A stretch of DNA of 42,301 bases from an uncultured Pelagibacteraceae bacterium. GTDB taxonomy: Bacteria > Pseudomonadota > Alphaproteobacteria > Pelagibacterales > Pelagibacteraceae. Shown in pieces: positions 1 to 8,145 of this stretch (its first letter is position 1; every line of letters starts with the position of its first letter). Location: positions 1 to 42,301 of the forward strand of contig CACOGC010000008.1 of NCBI GenBank assembly GCA_902626645.1. The letters are read 5' to 3'. The notes beneath the pieces are model-generated. The model searched no databases, was not told the DNA's origin, and was given only the letters and a program-made list of their open reading frames with translations. The position numbers were made by a program, and so were the translations under genes.

Positions 1-1
1 A

Positions 2-3000
2 ACACTTTCAAATGATACAATTAAATCGTACAACCATACGTTGAGGTCCATTGGTCAATCGTTAACTGATGATGGAGATATTTTATTTTATGGATGTAAT
101 GTTGCAAGCACCGAAGTTGGTAAAATTTTAATTAATAAAATTTCAGAAATTACTAAAGCAGATATTGCTGCATCAGATGATGTGACAGGTAAGAGCGGTG
201 ACTGGAAACTTGAAATCAAAGTTGGACATATTGATACAAAAAATATTAACCATACTGATTATCAACATGATCTTGCCATGTATAGAACTGCGAGTGCAGA
301 CACACATGCAGCTCAAATCGATGTTGGTGTAGATGGAATAACATCTATCAGAGGAGCAATGGCTGCTTTTACAGGTACTGCAGATAGAAATGCATACGAT
401 TTTAAATCTTCAAGAGATCACAATCCTAGTAACGATAATCTATGGCAGGACTATTATATGACTTACAATTCAGGAACATTTGGTACAGGTGATAAGAATG
501 ATTCTAATTATGTAGGTAGATTTACAGTAGTTTTGGAAAAAACAGGAATTACTAGTGGTTACATAATAGCAAGAAAACCTGATAATGAATTTGCGAATGA
601 TAAAACTGAAAGTGACTGGGATAGTAATTCGGGATATAACACTAGAAGGTATATTACTGATACAAGCTTTCATCATTACGAACTAAAAGAAACACGTTCA
701 GACTCTGATCCTGATGAGGGCCCAATGGATGTTTATATGGTAGCGTTAGACGCTCATTTCAATGCCAATAACGACAGATATAATAAAATAGCTGAAGTAA
801 AATTTGATCGTGAAATTATTGGAATACTAAAAAATGATAATCAAACTATGAAATTATCTTCTAACACAGGCAATATAGATATGCATAATCCAAATAATAA
901 TACTTATCCAACCTCCAATAGTAATAGTAATAGGAGTTTTGAATCTATTTATTGGCGTAAGTTCAAAAATGATTACACTGATACTAATGATTGGAATTAT
1001 GGGACCTTTAATAGTGGTGATTGGATAGCTGTAGGTGGCACTGACAACAGAGTTCTTCACGTTGGTGCAAAAAATACTGGAGGTGGAGATTATGTTAGAG
1101 TCTTAGTTAAAGGTGCAGTTGCTTTTGATGCAGCAGCTAATACAGCAACAGTTAATGAAAATGATACTATTACCGTAACCAATGGCGAAACAACACAAAA
1201 TCAAACCTATGAGGTTAATGATACAATCGACTCATCAACAAGTCTTACAGTCGGCGATGATACTCACGGATCGGGTATTAGTTTTAGCCATGATGGAAAA
1301 AAAATGTTTAAGACAGATTATCAAATTGACCAAATTCATCAATGGACTTTAAGCACAGCATTTGATCCAACATCTATATCTGGCTCTCCAACTTCAGCTA
1401 ACCTTGATTATGATCCTAGTGATAGTTTAGGTGTCATAGCAGGAGACTACCCAGTTGGTCATGCTTGGAATTCAGATGGAACAAAACTTTTTGTAATGAA
1501 CTGGGCTGGGAATACTTTAGGTTATTATTCGATTAATTCTTATGATTTAAGTACCGCTTATGATGTTTCAACAATTAGTCTTGTATCACCATCAGCAAGT
1601 AATAGTTATAATACAGGTCTTGGTGATGCAAAAAGTCTTGCCGTAAGTAGTGATGGAACAAAGTTCTACTTTGTAGAGGATGACGCCCGTGAAATACGTC
1701 AGATTACTTTTGCAACAGCGTACGATTTATCTTCAACAGCATCATCTGCAACTCTAAGTATCAGTAGTGATACTACATTTCCAGTAAGTTTGGCATTCAG
1801 CGATAATGGTAAAAAATTATTCGTGGGCGACGCAACTACTAATAAAATTTATCAATATAACCTCACTACTGCTTGGGATGTCTCTTCAGGTGTGTCTCTA
1901 GATGGAGACATTGATTTAGTAACAAGTATTGATCCGTATGGTATTGTTTTCACTCATGGTGGAACAAAAATGTTAATTCTTGATGAACTTGGAGAAACAG
2001 TAGATGTACATTCCTTAAAATCACCATTTAATTTAATCGATATTGACGATGAACATGATGGCGATGTTTTGTTAGATGACTCAGGCTCTTCCTTAACAGT
2101 TACACAAATTAAAGTAACGGGAGGTACTAATTCAGCAGTTACAAGTGGCAGTTCGTATAATTCAAGTGGAGAATCAAAAACTGGTACTTATGGTACTTTA
2201 ACTATTGGTGCGGATGGATCATATACATATGTAGCCGATCAAACTGCTGCTGAAGCATTAGATGCTGGCGATATCGTCACGGATAGTTTTACATACACAA
2301 TGTCTGATGGAAGTAGTACTGATACAGCAACTTTAATAATCACTGTAATAGGTGTTAATGATGATCCAGTTGCAGATAATGAAACAAATTCTGTTGATGC
2401 TAGCCAAACACTTACAGTCACTGATAGTACAGATGATGTTTTACATGGAGATACAGACGTTGATGCTAGTGCATCATTAAGTGTAATAAGCGTAGTTGCA
2501 ACTACAGCAAGTGGCAGTGCTACCACTGTTAATCCAGGAACTGCTTATAACTCTGGCTATACAAGTGTTAGTGGAAGTTATGGTACTTTAAGAATTGGCT
2601 CTGATGGTACTTATCAATATATAGCAAATTCAAGTGCTGGAACAGATGTTTTCACTTATACTTTATCTGATGGTAGCGCTAATGATACAGCTACACTTAC
2701 GATAACTGTTAATTCATCGAATAATGCACCTACTGCAACAAACTCAACAGTATATATTAATGAAAACAACCAAGTCTCTTCAGCAGGGGATAGAACACCA
2801 TCTAATATTACAAAAATATTTGCAGCAAGTGATTTTAATTTTTCAGACAGTGATGGAGATAGTTTATCAAAAATTAAAATTACCACGTTAGAAAGTGCAG
2901 GGGCTTTAGAATATTACAATGGATCATCTTGGACGGATGTTACATTAAATCAAGAAATAACAGCAGCAGATATTGGAAATAATTATTTAAGATTTACGCC

Positions 3001-6000
3001 AGCAGCAAATTCAGAAAGTGATGTAACTTTTGGTTTCCAAGTTCACGATGGAACAGCATACAGCTCTTCCGCTTATACAATGACAATTGCTGTTAACGCT
3101 GCACCAAATGTTACTGACACAACAGTTGGCTCAACTGTATCTGCGGGTGGAACAAGTTCTGGCGATGTTCATGATGGTGTTGCCGATAGTGATGATGCTG
3201 ATAGCGTTTTAGTTGTTACGGGTGTTGCTTCAGGAAATGAAAGCTCAAATAATACCATTGTCACTAATGGAACAGGAGTTGGATCTTCAGTTTCAGGAAC
3301 CTATGGTTCATTAAATATTGCTGCGAACGGAACGTATACTTATACAGCTAATGCCACAAATAATATTGCATTTGGTGCTACTGCAACTGATACTTTTACA
3401 TTTACTACCCGTGATGATGAAACTAACGCAGGCTCATTTGGTTACGATGTCGGAACCCTTACTTTTACAGTTGCAAGTTCAATTTCTTTAGTAAACGATA
3501 CGGATGCTGTTGTTGAAGACGGAACGGTTACTCATTTAACAAATTCAGCAGGCACAGTTATTTCAGATGACACTGCTGATTCTAATGGTTTAGTGGTTAC
3601 AAATATTTCTCACACGAATGGAAACTCAGATACGATTGAATCCGGTTCTACATATACTGATTCAGGAGGAGAACCTGGTATTGTTGTTGGAACTTATGGA
3701 ACTTTAACAATTGGAGCGGATGGTACTTATACTTATACAGCTGATCAATCTGCAGCTGATGCTTTAGATGCAGGTGATGTAGTCACAGATGTATTTACAT
3801 ATACTGCAGATGGAGCAACAGCTACTTTAACTATTACAGTTACAGGTAGAAATGATGAACCAGCAGCCGTTGATGATACAGATAGTGTAGTTGAAGGTGC
3901 TACAGAGGTAGTCACTTCAGGATCAGATCTTTTGATGGCGGACGACACAGATGCTGATGATAGTTCAACGTTAACTGTGACTCAAATAGCGGTGACTGGA
4001 GGATCAGATTCTGCAGTTGCAGGAGGTAGTTCATATAATTCAAGTGGTACTACTATTGTTGGGACTTATGGTACTTTAATAGTTGGAGCTGATGGTACCT
4101 ATTCATATGCAGCTGATCAAACTGCAGCAAATGCCTTAGATACAGGCGATTCAGTAACAGATAGTTTTACTTATACAATTTCAGATGGAACTAATACTGA
4201 TACAGCAACCTTAATAATTACAATTACAGGTGTGAACGATACACCAACAGCTGGAAATGAAACAGTTTATATCAATGAAAATAATACAGATGGAACTTAT
4301 GGAGCTAGAACTTCATTGAATATTAAAAAAGATTTTGCTGCCTCTGATTTTACCAATTATACCGATCCAGATGATGATGTTGGAATAAAAATTAAATCAT
4401 TACCATCTTCGGGAACATTAACAAAAATAAACAATGGAGCACAACCTTCAGTCAATGACACAATAACTAATATTACTAATTTAAGATATACCCCAAATGC
4501 AAACTCTGAGTCTGATGATAGTTTTACTTATAGAGCTTGGGATGGTGAAGCAGTTCAAGAAGTGACATATACAATTACAATTTCTGTTAATGCTGCACCA
4601 GTAGCAGTAAATGATACAGGTAGTATTACGGCAGGTGATGACGATGCTACAGGAAATGTTTTAACAAATGATACGGATAGTGATGATTCTTCATCAGCTT
4701 TAGGGATCAGAGGAGTTGGCGCAGGTGCTGAGGGATCGACATTAGCAAATTCAAATGTCGGTAGTGCTGTATCAGGTACGTATGGTAATTTGACTATCAA
4801 TAGTGCAGGTGCTTATACTTATAGCGTATCAGGTAACGCAAACACGGTAGCCTTAAGAGCAGGTGAAACTGCAACAGATGTTTTTTCTTATAAAGTTATG
4901 GATGATGAGACAAATGCTGGATCCAAAGCAATAGATATTGGAACAATAACTTTTACAATAACAGGTATCGATGGAGATGCTACAGATGAGCCAAATCCTG
5001 ATGAAGTAAAAAAACCTAAGAAAGAAAAAAGAGAGGAAAAAAGACAAAAGCGAGACGAAGATAGACAATTAAAAAAATTAAAAAGAGAAAAAAGACTCGA
5101 GCGAAAAGAATTAAAGATACCTAAATCCAAATTAGCTAAAAAAGCTGAATTTAACCAAGGCTTGAAACTCGTAGATTTAGTTGCAGAATCGAAATCTTTA
5201 GAACTTAAAGATAAAGATTTGGATATTTACGTTGATAAAATTATTGCAAAACATTCAGATAAAGCACTGAAAGTAAAATTTAAAGTATTTAATGATGAGG
5301 GCAAAGAGGTTCAAAAGTACTATGGTGAAATGAAAGATGGAAGCGCCTTACCAGATTGGATTAAGATAAATCCAAAAACAGGAAAAACAAAGACTGATAT
5401 TCCAAAAGGTATGAAGATGGTGGAGTTTAAGATAATCGCTGTTGATGTAGATAATAATAAGAAGCAAGTAACTGTAGTTATCGACTCAAAAAAAATTGCT
5501 GAAGACAAAGAGATACTAAAACAAGCAAGAAAGATAGAAAGAGCAAATAAATTAGAAGTTAAAAATGATGGAGTTGTAAAACTGAACTCTGTCAGTGAAC
5601 AAGGAAAAATTGATAAAACTAAGACAGAGATAATAAATGAAATAAAAGATATTGATGAGTTAGTAAAAACAATAGAACCAAATGAATTTTTAAATTTTGA
5701 AGCTTATGCTGAAAAAGAAAATTTTGAGGTTGAGCTTCCTTGGCAAAACTTAAAAGTGGTTTTAAATAATGGACAAGAACTTCCGGAGTGGATTGAATAT
5801 GACCCAAAAACAGGAAAGGTAATTGCAACTCCTCCAGAAAATGTTAAGTCGATTGATTTAAAAGTTATTGTAGAAAATCCTGATGGTGAGTTATCAGTAA
5901 AAGATATCAAATTAGATTTTGTAAATGAAAATGCTCAAGAAACTAAAAATATTATAGAAAATGAAACTAAATTTGTCTCATTGTCATCCCAATTGTCCAA

Positions 6001-6052
6001 AGAATATTCTGATTGGGATGATTACGGCTCACAATTGATAGATAGATTTTAA
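2..6052 (+). CDS. Giant DUF4347 / VCBS-repeat surface or secreted protein, 5' end cut by window
   Basis: The frame is open from base 2 to the stop with no stop codon before it. The TTG at 41 is therefore probably not the start, and the true N-terminus lies upstream. The first ~80 residues match the end of a DUF4347 domain (GDILFYGCNVAS, then ADIAASDD). From TTG-based residue ~80 to 370 I recognise nothing. Residues ~390-660 hold beta-propeller-like blades (repeated SDGTKLF / IYQY / TAWD patterns). Residues ~670-1640 hold about six VCBS-type repeats (GTYGTLTIGADGTYTY pattern) interleaved with two cadherin-like units. Residues ~1651-1705 are extremely Lys/Arg/Glu-rich, followed by two putative Ig-like units (LPDWIKINPKTGK and LPEWIEYDPKTGK). 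I see no RTX GGxGxD repeats. DUF4347/VCBS proteins are typically large exported adhesin-like proteins. The next three genes, in the same direction, look like its export or processing machinery. The adhesin role is inferred. Confidence 0.85.
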   Translation, partial: TLSNDTIKSYNHTLRSIGQSLTDDGDILFYGCNVASTEVGKILINKISEITKADIAASDDVTGKSGDWKLEIKVGHIDTKNINHTDYQHDLAMYRTASADTHAAQIDVGVDGITSIRGAMAAFTGTADRNAYDFKSSRDHNPSNDNLWQDYYMTYNSGTFGTGDKNDSNYVGRFTVVLEKTGITSGYIIARKPDNEFANDKTESDWDSNSGYNTRRYITDTSFHHYELKETRSDSDPDEGPMDVYMVALDAHFNANNDRYNKIAEVKFDREIIGILKNDNQTMKLSSNTGNIDMHNPNNNTYPTSNSNSNRSFESIYWRKFKNDYTDTNDWNYGTFNSGDWIAVGGTDNRVLHVGAKNTGGGDYVRVLVKGAVAFDAAANTATVNENDTITVTNGETTQNQTYEVNDTIDSSTSLTVGDDTHGSGISFSHDGKKMFKTDYQIDQIHQWTLSTAFDPTSISGSPTSANLDYDPSDSLGVIAGDYPVGHAWNSDGTKLFVMNWAGNTLGYYSINSYDLSTAYDVSTISLVSPSASNSYNTGLGDAKSLAVSSDGTKFYFVEDDAREIRQITFATAYDLSSTASSATLSISSDTTFPVSLAFSDNGKKLFVGDATTNKIYQYNLTTAWDVSSGVSLDGDIDLVTSIDPYGIVFTHGGTKMLILDELGETVDVHSLKSPFNLIDIDDEHDGDVLLDDSGSSLTVTQIKVTGGTNSAVTSGSSYNSSGESKTGTYGTLTIGADGSYTYVADQTAAEALDAGDIVTDSFTYTMSDGSSTDTATLIITVIGVNDDPVADNETNSVDASQTLTVTDSTDDVLHGDTDVDASASLSVISVVATTASGSATTVNPGTAYNSGYTSVSGSYGTLRIGSDGTYQYIANSSAGTDVFTYTLSDGSANDTATLTITVNSSNNAPTATNSTVYINENNQVSSAGDRTPSNITKIFAASDFNFSDSDGDSLSKIKITTLESAGALEYYNGSSWTDVTLNQEITAADIGNNYLRFTPAANSESDVTFGFQVHDGTAYSSSAYTMTIAVNAAPNVTDTTVGSTVSAGGTSSGDVHDGVADSDDADSVLVVTGVASGNESSNNTIVTNGTGVGSSVSGTYGSLNIAANGTYTYTANATNNIAFGATATDTFTFTTRDDETNAGSFGYDVGTLTFTVASSISLVNDTDAVVEDGTVTHLTNSAGTVISDDTADSNGLVVTNISHTNGNSDTIESGSTYTDSGGEPGIVVGTYGTLTIGADGTYTYTADQSAADALDAGDVVTDVFTYTADGATATLTITVTGRNDEPAAVDDTDSVVEGATEVVTSGSDLLMADDTDADDSSTLTVTQIAVTGGSDSAVAGGSSYNSSGTTIVGTYGTLIVGADGTYSYAADQTAANALDTGDSVTDSFTYTISDGTNTDTATLIITITGVNDTPTAGNETVYINENNTDGTYGARTSLNIKKDFAASDFTNYTDPDDDVGIKIKSLPSSGTLTKINNGAQPSVNDTITNITNLRYTPNANSESDDSFTYRAWDGEAVQEVTYTITISVNAAPVAVNDTGSITAGDDDATGNVLTNDTDSDDSSSALGIRGVGAGAEGSTLANSNVGSAVSGTYGNLTINSAGAYTYSVSGNANTVALRAGETATDVFSYKVMDDETNAGSKAIDIGTITFTITGIDGDATDEPNPDEVKKPKKEKREEKRQKRDEDRQLKKLKREKRLERKELKIPKSKLAKKAEFNQGLKLVDLVAESKSLELKDKDLDIYVDKIIAKHSDKALKVKFKVFNDEGKEVQKYYGEMKDGSALPDWIKINPKTGKTKTDIPKGMKMVEFKIIAVDVDNNKKQVTVVIDSKKIAEDKEILKQARKIERANKLEVKNDGVVKLNSVSEQGKIDKTKTEIINEIKDIDELVKTIEPNEFLNFEAYAEKENFEVELPWQNLKVVLNNGQELPEWIEYDPKTGKVIATPPENVKSIDLKVIVENPDGELSVKDIKLDFVNENAQETKNIIENETKFVSLSSQLSKEYSDWDDYGSQLIDRF
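2091..2380 (+). repeat. VCBS-coding repeat, copy 1 (pairs with 3969-4258)
   Basis: This 290-base segment is collinear with 3969-4258 at a constant offset of 1878 bases with no indel at the points I checked (2091, 2183 and 2351). Shared DNA words include TCAAGTGG, ACTTATGGTACTTTAA and GATACAGCAAC. It encodes one VCBS unit with a GADQTAAxALDxGD-type stretch. The other VCBS units are clearly more diverged from it, so this pair looks like a more recent internal duplication. Confidence 0.7.
3969..4258 (+). repeat. VCBS-coding repeat, copy 2 (pairs with 2091-2380)
   Basis: Second member of the in-register duplicated VCBS unit, offset 1878 bases from the first copy. It encodes the same order of motifs: SLTVTQI-like start, SSYNSSG, GTYGTLIVGADGTY, ADQTAANALD, and a TDTATLIITITGVND end. 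Confidence 0.7.
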
Positions 6053-6073
6053 GAAATATCCTATATTTTAATA

Positions 6074-6811
6074 ATGAAAAAGCTAATTTTTATAATTTTA
6101 TTTTTATTCATCAATGTCGCTCAAGCAGATAACCATGATCCCGCTACTACAGAGGAAGAAATTAGAGAAGCAAGAACTTTAGTGACTGCTACTGAAAAAG
6201 TTTCAATTTCAAGCGAAATAGCAGCGAGAGTTGAAAAAATAAATTTTTTAATGGGAGATGCATTCAAAAAAGGCGATACCTTAATAAGCTTTGACTGCAA
6301 ACTTTACAATGCACAATTAGAAGTAATTAAAGCAGATCACAAAAGTGCACAAGTTCAACTTAAAAATGATAAAGAACTTTTAGATATGAGGTCAATTGGA
6401 GAGTTACAATATCAATTATCTGAGTCAGCTCTTAAAAAAGCTGAAGCAGAATTAACTATTGCTAAACTTAATGTCGAAAGATGCAATATTATTGCTCCGT
6501 ACGATGGAAGGGTAATGGATGTTTACACCAATGTATATACTAGTATAGAACAACGACAACCATTAATGGATATTGTTGGCGATGGACTTTTAGAGGCAGC
6601 AGTTGTTGTGCCAAGTAAATGGTTAAGCTGGTTAAAAAAAGGCCATGATGTCAAAATAATTATTGATGAAACAGGAGATGAGTTGAATGCAAAAATAATT
6701 AGTCTAGGTGCTGCAGTAGATGCAGCTAGTCAAACAATTGAATTAAAAGCTCAATTTAATGAAAAATATGAGAGTTTAATTCCAGGAATGAGTGGGATTG
6801 TTAAATTTTGA
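6074..6811 (+). CDS. Secreted HlyD-like periplasmic adaptor (membrane fusion protein)
   Basis: 245 aa. It has a clear Sec signal peptide (MKKLIFIILFLFINVAQA, cleavage after AQA) and no later membrane helix or lipobox, so a soluble periplasmic protein is expected. The body has the adaptor layout. A lipoyl/barrel-sandwich half comes first (SSEIAARVEKINFLMGDAFKKGD), then a Glu/Lys/Ala-rich coiled-coil hairpin (~residues 75-135), the second lipoyl half (NIIAPYDGRVMD), and a short beta-barrel ending PGMSGIVKF. Adaptors of RND and type I exporters have this fold, but no RND pump or ABC ATPase follows. Instead the gene overlaps the next one by 4 bases and starts 21 bases after the giant-protein gene, so it most likely serves that protein's export. 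Confidence 0.85.
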   Translation: MKKLIFIILFLFINVAQADNHDPATTEEEIREARTLVTATEKVSISSEIAARVEKINFLMGDAFKKGDTLISFDCKLYNAQLEVIKADHKSAQVQLKNDKELLDMRSIGELQYQLSESALKKAEAELTIAKLNVERCNIIAPYDGRVMDVYTNVYTSIEQRQPLMDIVGDGLLEAAVVVPSKWLSWLKKGHDVKIIIDETGDELNAKIISLGAAVDAASQTIELKAQFNEKYESLIPGMSGIVKF

Positions 6812-8145
6812 GCCAAGATAAAAATATTAAGATTGCAAGATTAATTAGCCTAGAAAAAAAAACTAGAGAGGCAAAAAGTAAAGATGAACTAAGTTTTCTT
6901 GTTGTAAATGAAACTAGGGAAATAATTGATTACACAACTTCATTTTTGTTACTTAAAAGCCCCACAGATAAATTTCATGTGGAGGCAGTATCAGATATAG
7001 CTTCAGTTGATAGAACTGCACCACTAATTACTTTTGTTGAGAGTATTGTTAATCATAAATCTAATCAAAATCTTAAAGAGATAGAGCTAATTGATTTAGA
7101 TAAATTTTCAAAAAAAATTAAAAAGCAAAAACCAAAAAATATTCCTCAATATTTACTGCGTATACCAATTTTTTCACCTCAAAGAGGTCTGCAAGGATTT
7201 CTTTTATTAGCTCGAAATGAAATTTTTTCTGAGAATGAAAATGAATTAATATCACATTTATCAAGAACTTATGGTCATGCTTACAATACATTTTTAAATA
7301 ATTATTCAATTAGAGATTTTTTCAAAAAAAATTTTACTGGAAAAAAACGTTGGATTACGATTTCGGTAATTATATTAATATTTCTCTTTCCAGTTCGAAT
7401 GACTAGTACTGCTCCAGTTGAGGTGGTAGCTAAAAATCCTTTTTTAATTACGTCGCCATTTGATGGAGTGGTTAAAAAAATTGTTGCCAATAACAATGAT
7501 CAAACAAAACCTGGTGAGTTATTGGTTTTATTAGAGGATATTGATTTATTAAATGAATTCAATCTTGCAAAACAATCACTGCAAGTTTCTGAAAAAGAAC
7601 TTCTAAGAACAAGGCAATCGTCTTTTACCGATAATGAACAAAAATCAAGATTGGCAGAACTTATGGCACAAGTTGATTTAAGAAGAGTCGAGTTAAGTTC
7701 TGCAGAGAGAAAACTAAAAAATTCAAAAATATATGCTGAAAAAAAAGGTGTAGTTATTGTGGACAGAAAATCTGATTGGCAAGGTAAACCCGTGTCAGTG
7801 GGTGAAAAAATATTAACTATTGCAGATCCTGCGAACATTGAATTTCTCATATGGCTACCAGTAAAAGATTCAATCGTTATCAATGAAAATGCTGATACCA
7901 ATATTTTTTTAGATATAAATCCTATGAGTTCTTACAAAGGTAAGATTTTACGATCTACTTATGAGCCAGAACTCTCGCCCGAAGAGGTTCTTTCTTATAA
8001 ATTAATATCAAGTTTTGAGGGTAATAAGGATACCCCACGAATAGGTTTACGAGGAACTGCTAAGGTTTACGGAAACAGAACTATTTTATTTTATTATTTA
8101 TTTAGAAAACCCATTACATTTATTCGACAATTAATCGGCATATGA
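6808..8145 (+). CDS. GAF-like domain plus membrane-anchored HlyD adaptor
   Basis: 445 aa. The start is a TTG overlapping the TGA stop of the previous gene (TTGA), which implies translational coupling. Residues ~1-170 resemble a GAF-type sensor fold (LSFLVVNETREIIDYTTS, later LLRIPIFSPQRGLQGFLLLAR). One transmembrane helix follows (~180-200, WITISVIILIFLFPV). The rest is a HlyD/barrel-sandwich adaptor: ITSPFDGVVKKIV, a coiled-coil of ~80 residues, then IYAEKKGVVIVD and a C-terminal beta domain. The topology would put the GAF-like part in the cytoplasm and the HlyD part in the periplasm. GAF-HlyD proteins next to M50-HlyD proteins recur, from memory, in loci for very large repeat proteins. What the GAF-like domain senses, if anything, is unknown. 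Confidence 0.8.
   Translation: MSQDKNIKIARLISLEKKTREAKSKDELSFLVVNETREIIDYTTSFLLLKSPTDKFHVEAVSDIASVDRTAPLITFVESIVNHKSNQNLKEIELIDLDKFSKKIKKQKPKNIPQYLLRIPIFSPQRGLQGFLLLARNEIFSENENELISHLSRTYGHAYNTFLNNYSIRDFFKKNFTGKKRWITISVIILIFLFPVRMTSTAPVEVVAKNPFLITSPFDGVVKKIVANNNDQTKPGELLVLLEDIDLLNEFNLAKQSLQVSEKELLRTRQSSFTDNEQKSRLAELMAQVDLRRVELSSAERKLKNSKIYAEKKGVVIVDRKSDWQGKPVSVGEKILTIADPANIEFLIWLPVKDSIVINENADTNIFLDINPMSSYKGKILRSTYEPELSPEEVLSYKLISSFEGNKDTPRIGLRGTAKVYGNRTILFYYLFRKPITFIRQLIGI

Noticed and set aside
7500..7901. 133-aa antisense open frame
   Set aside because: Lies wholly opposite the GAF-HlyD gene; Ser/Phe-rich shadow translation without start signals.
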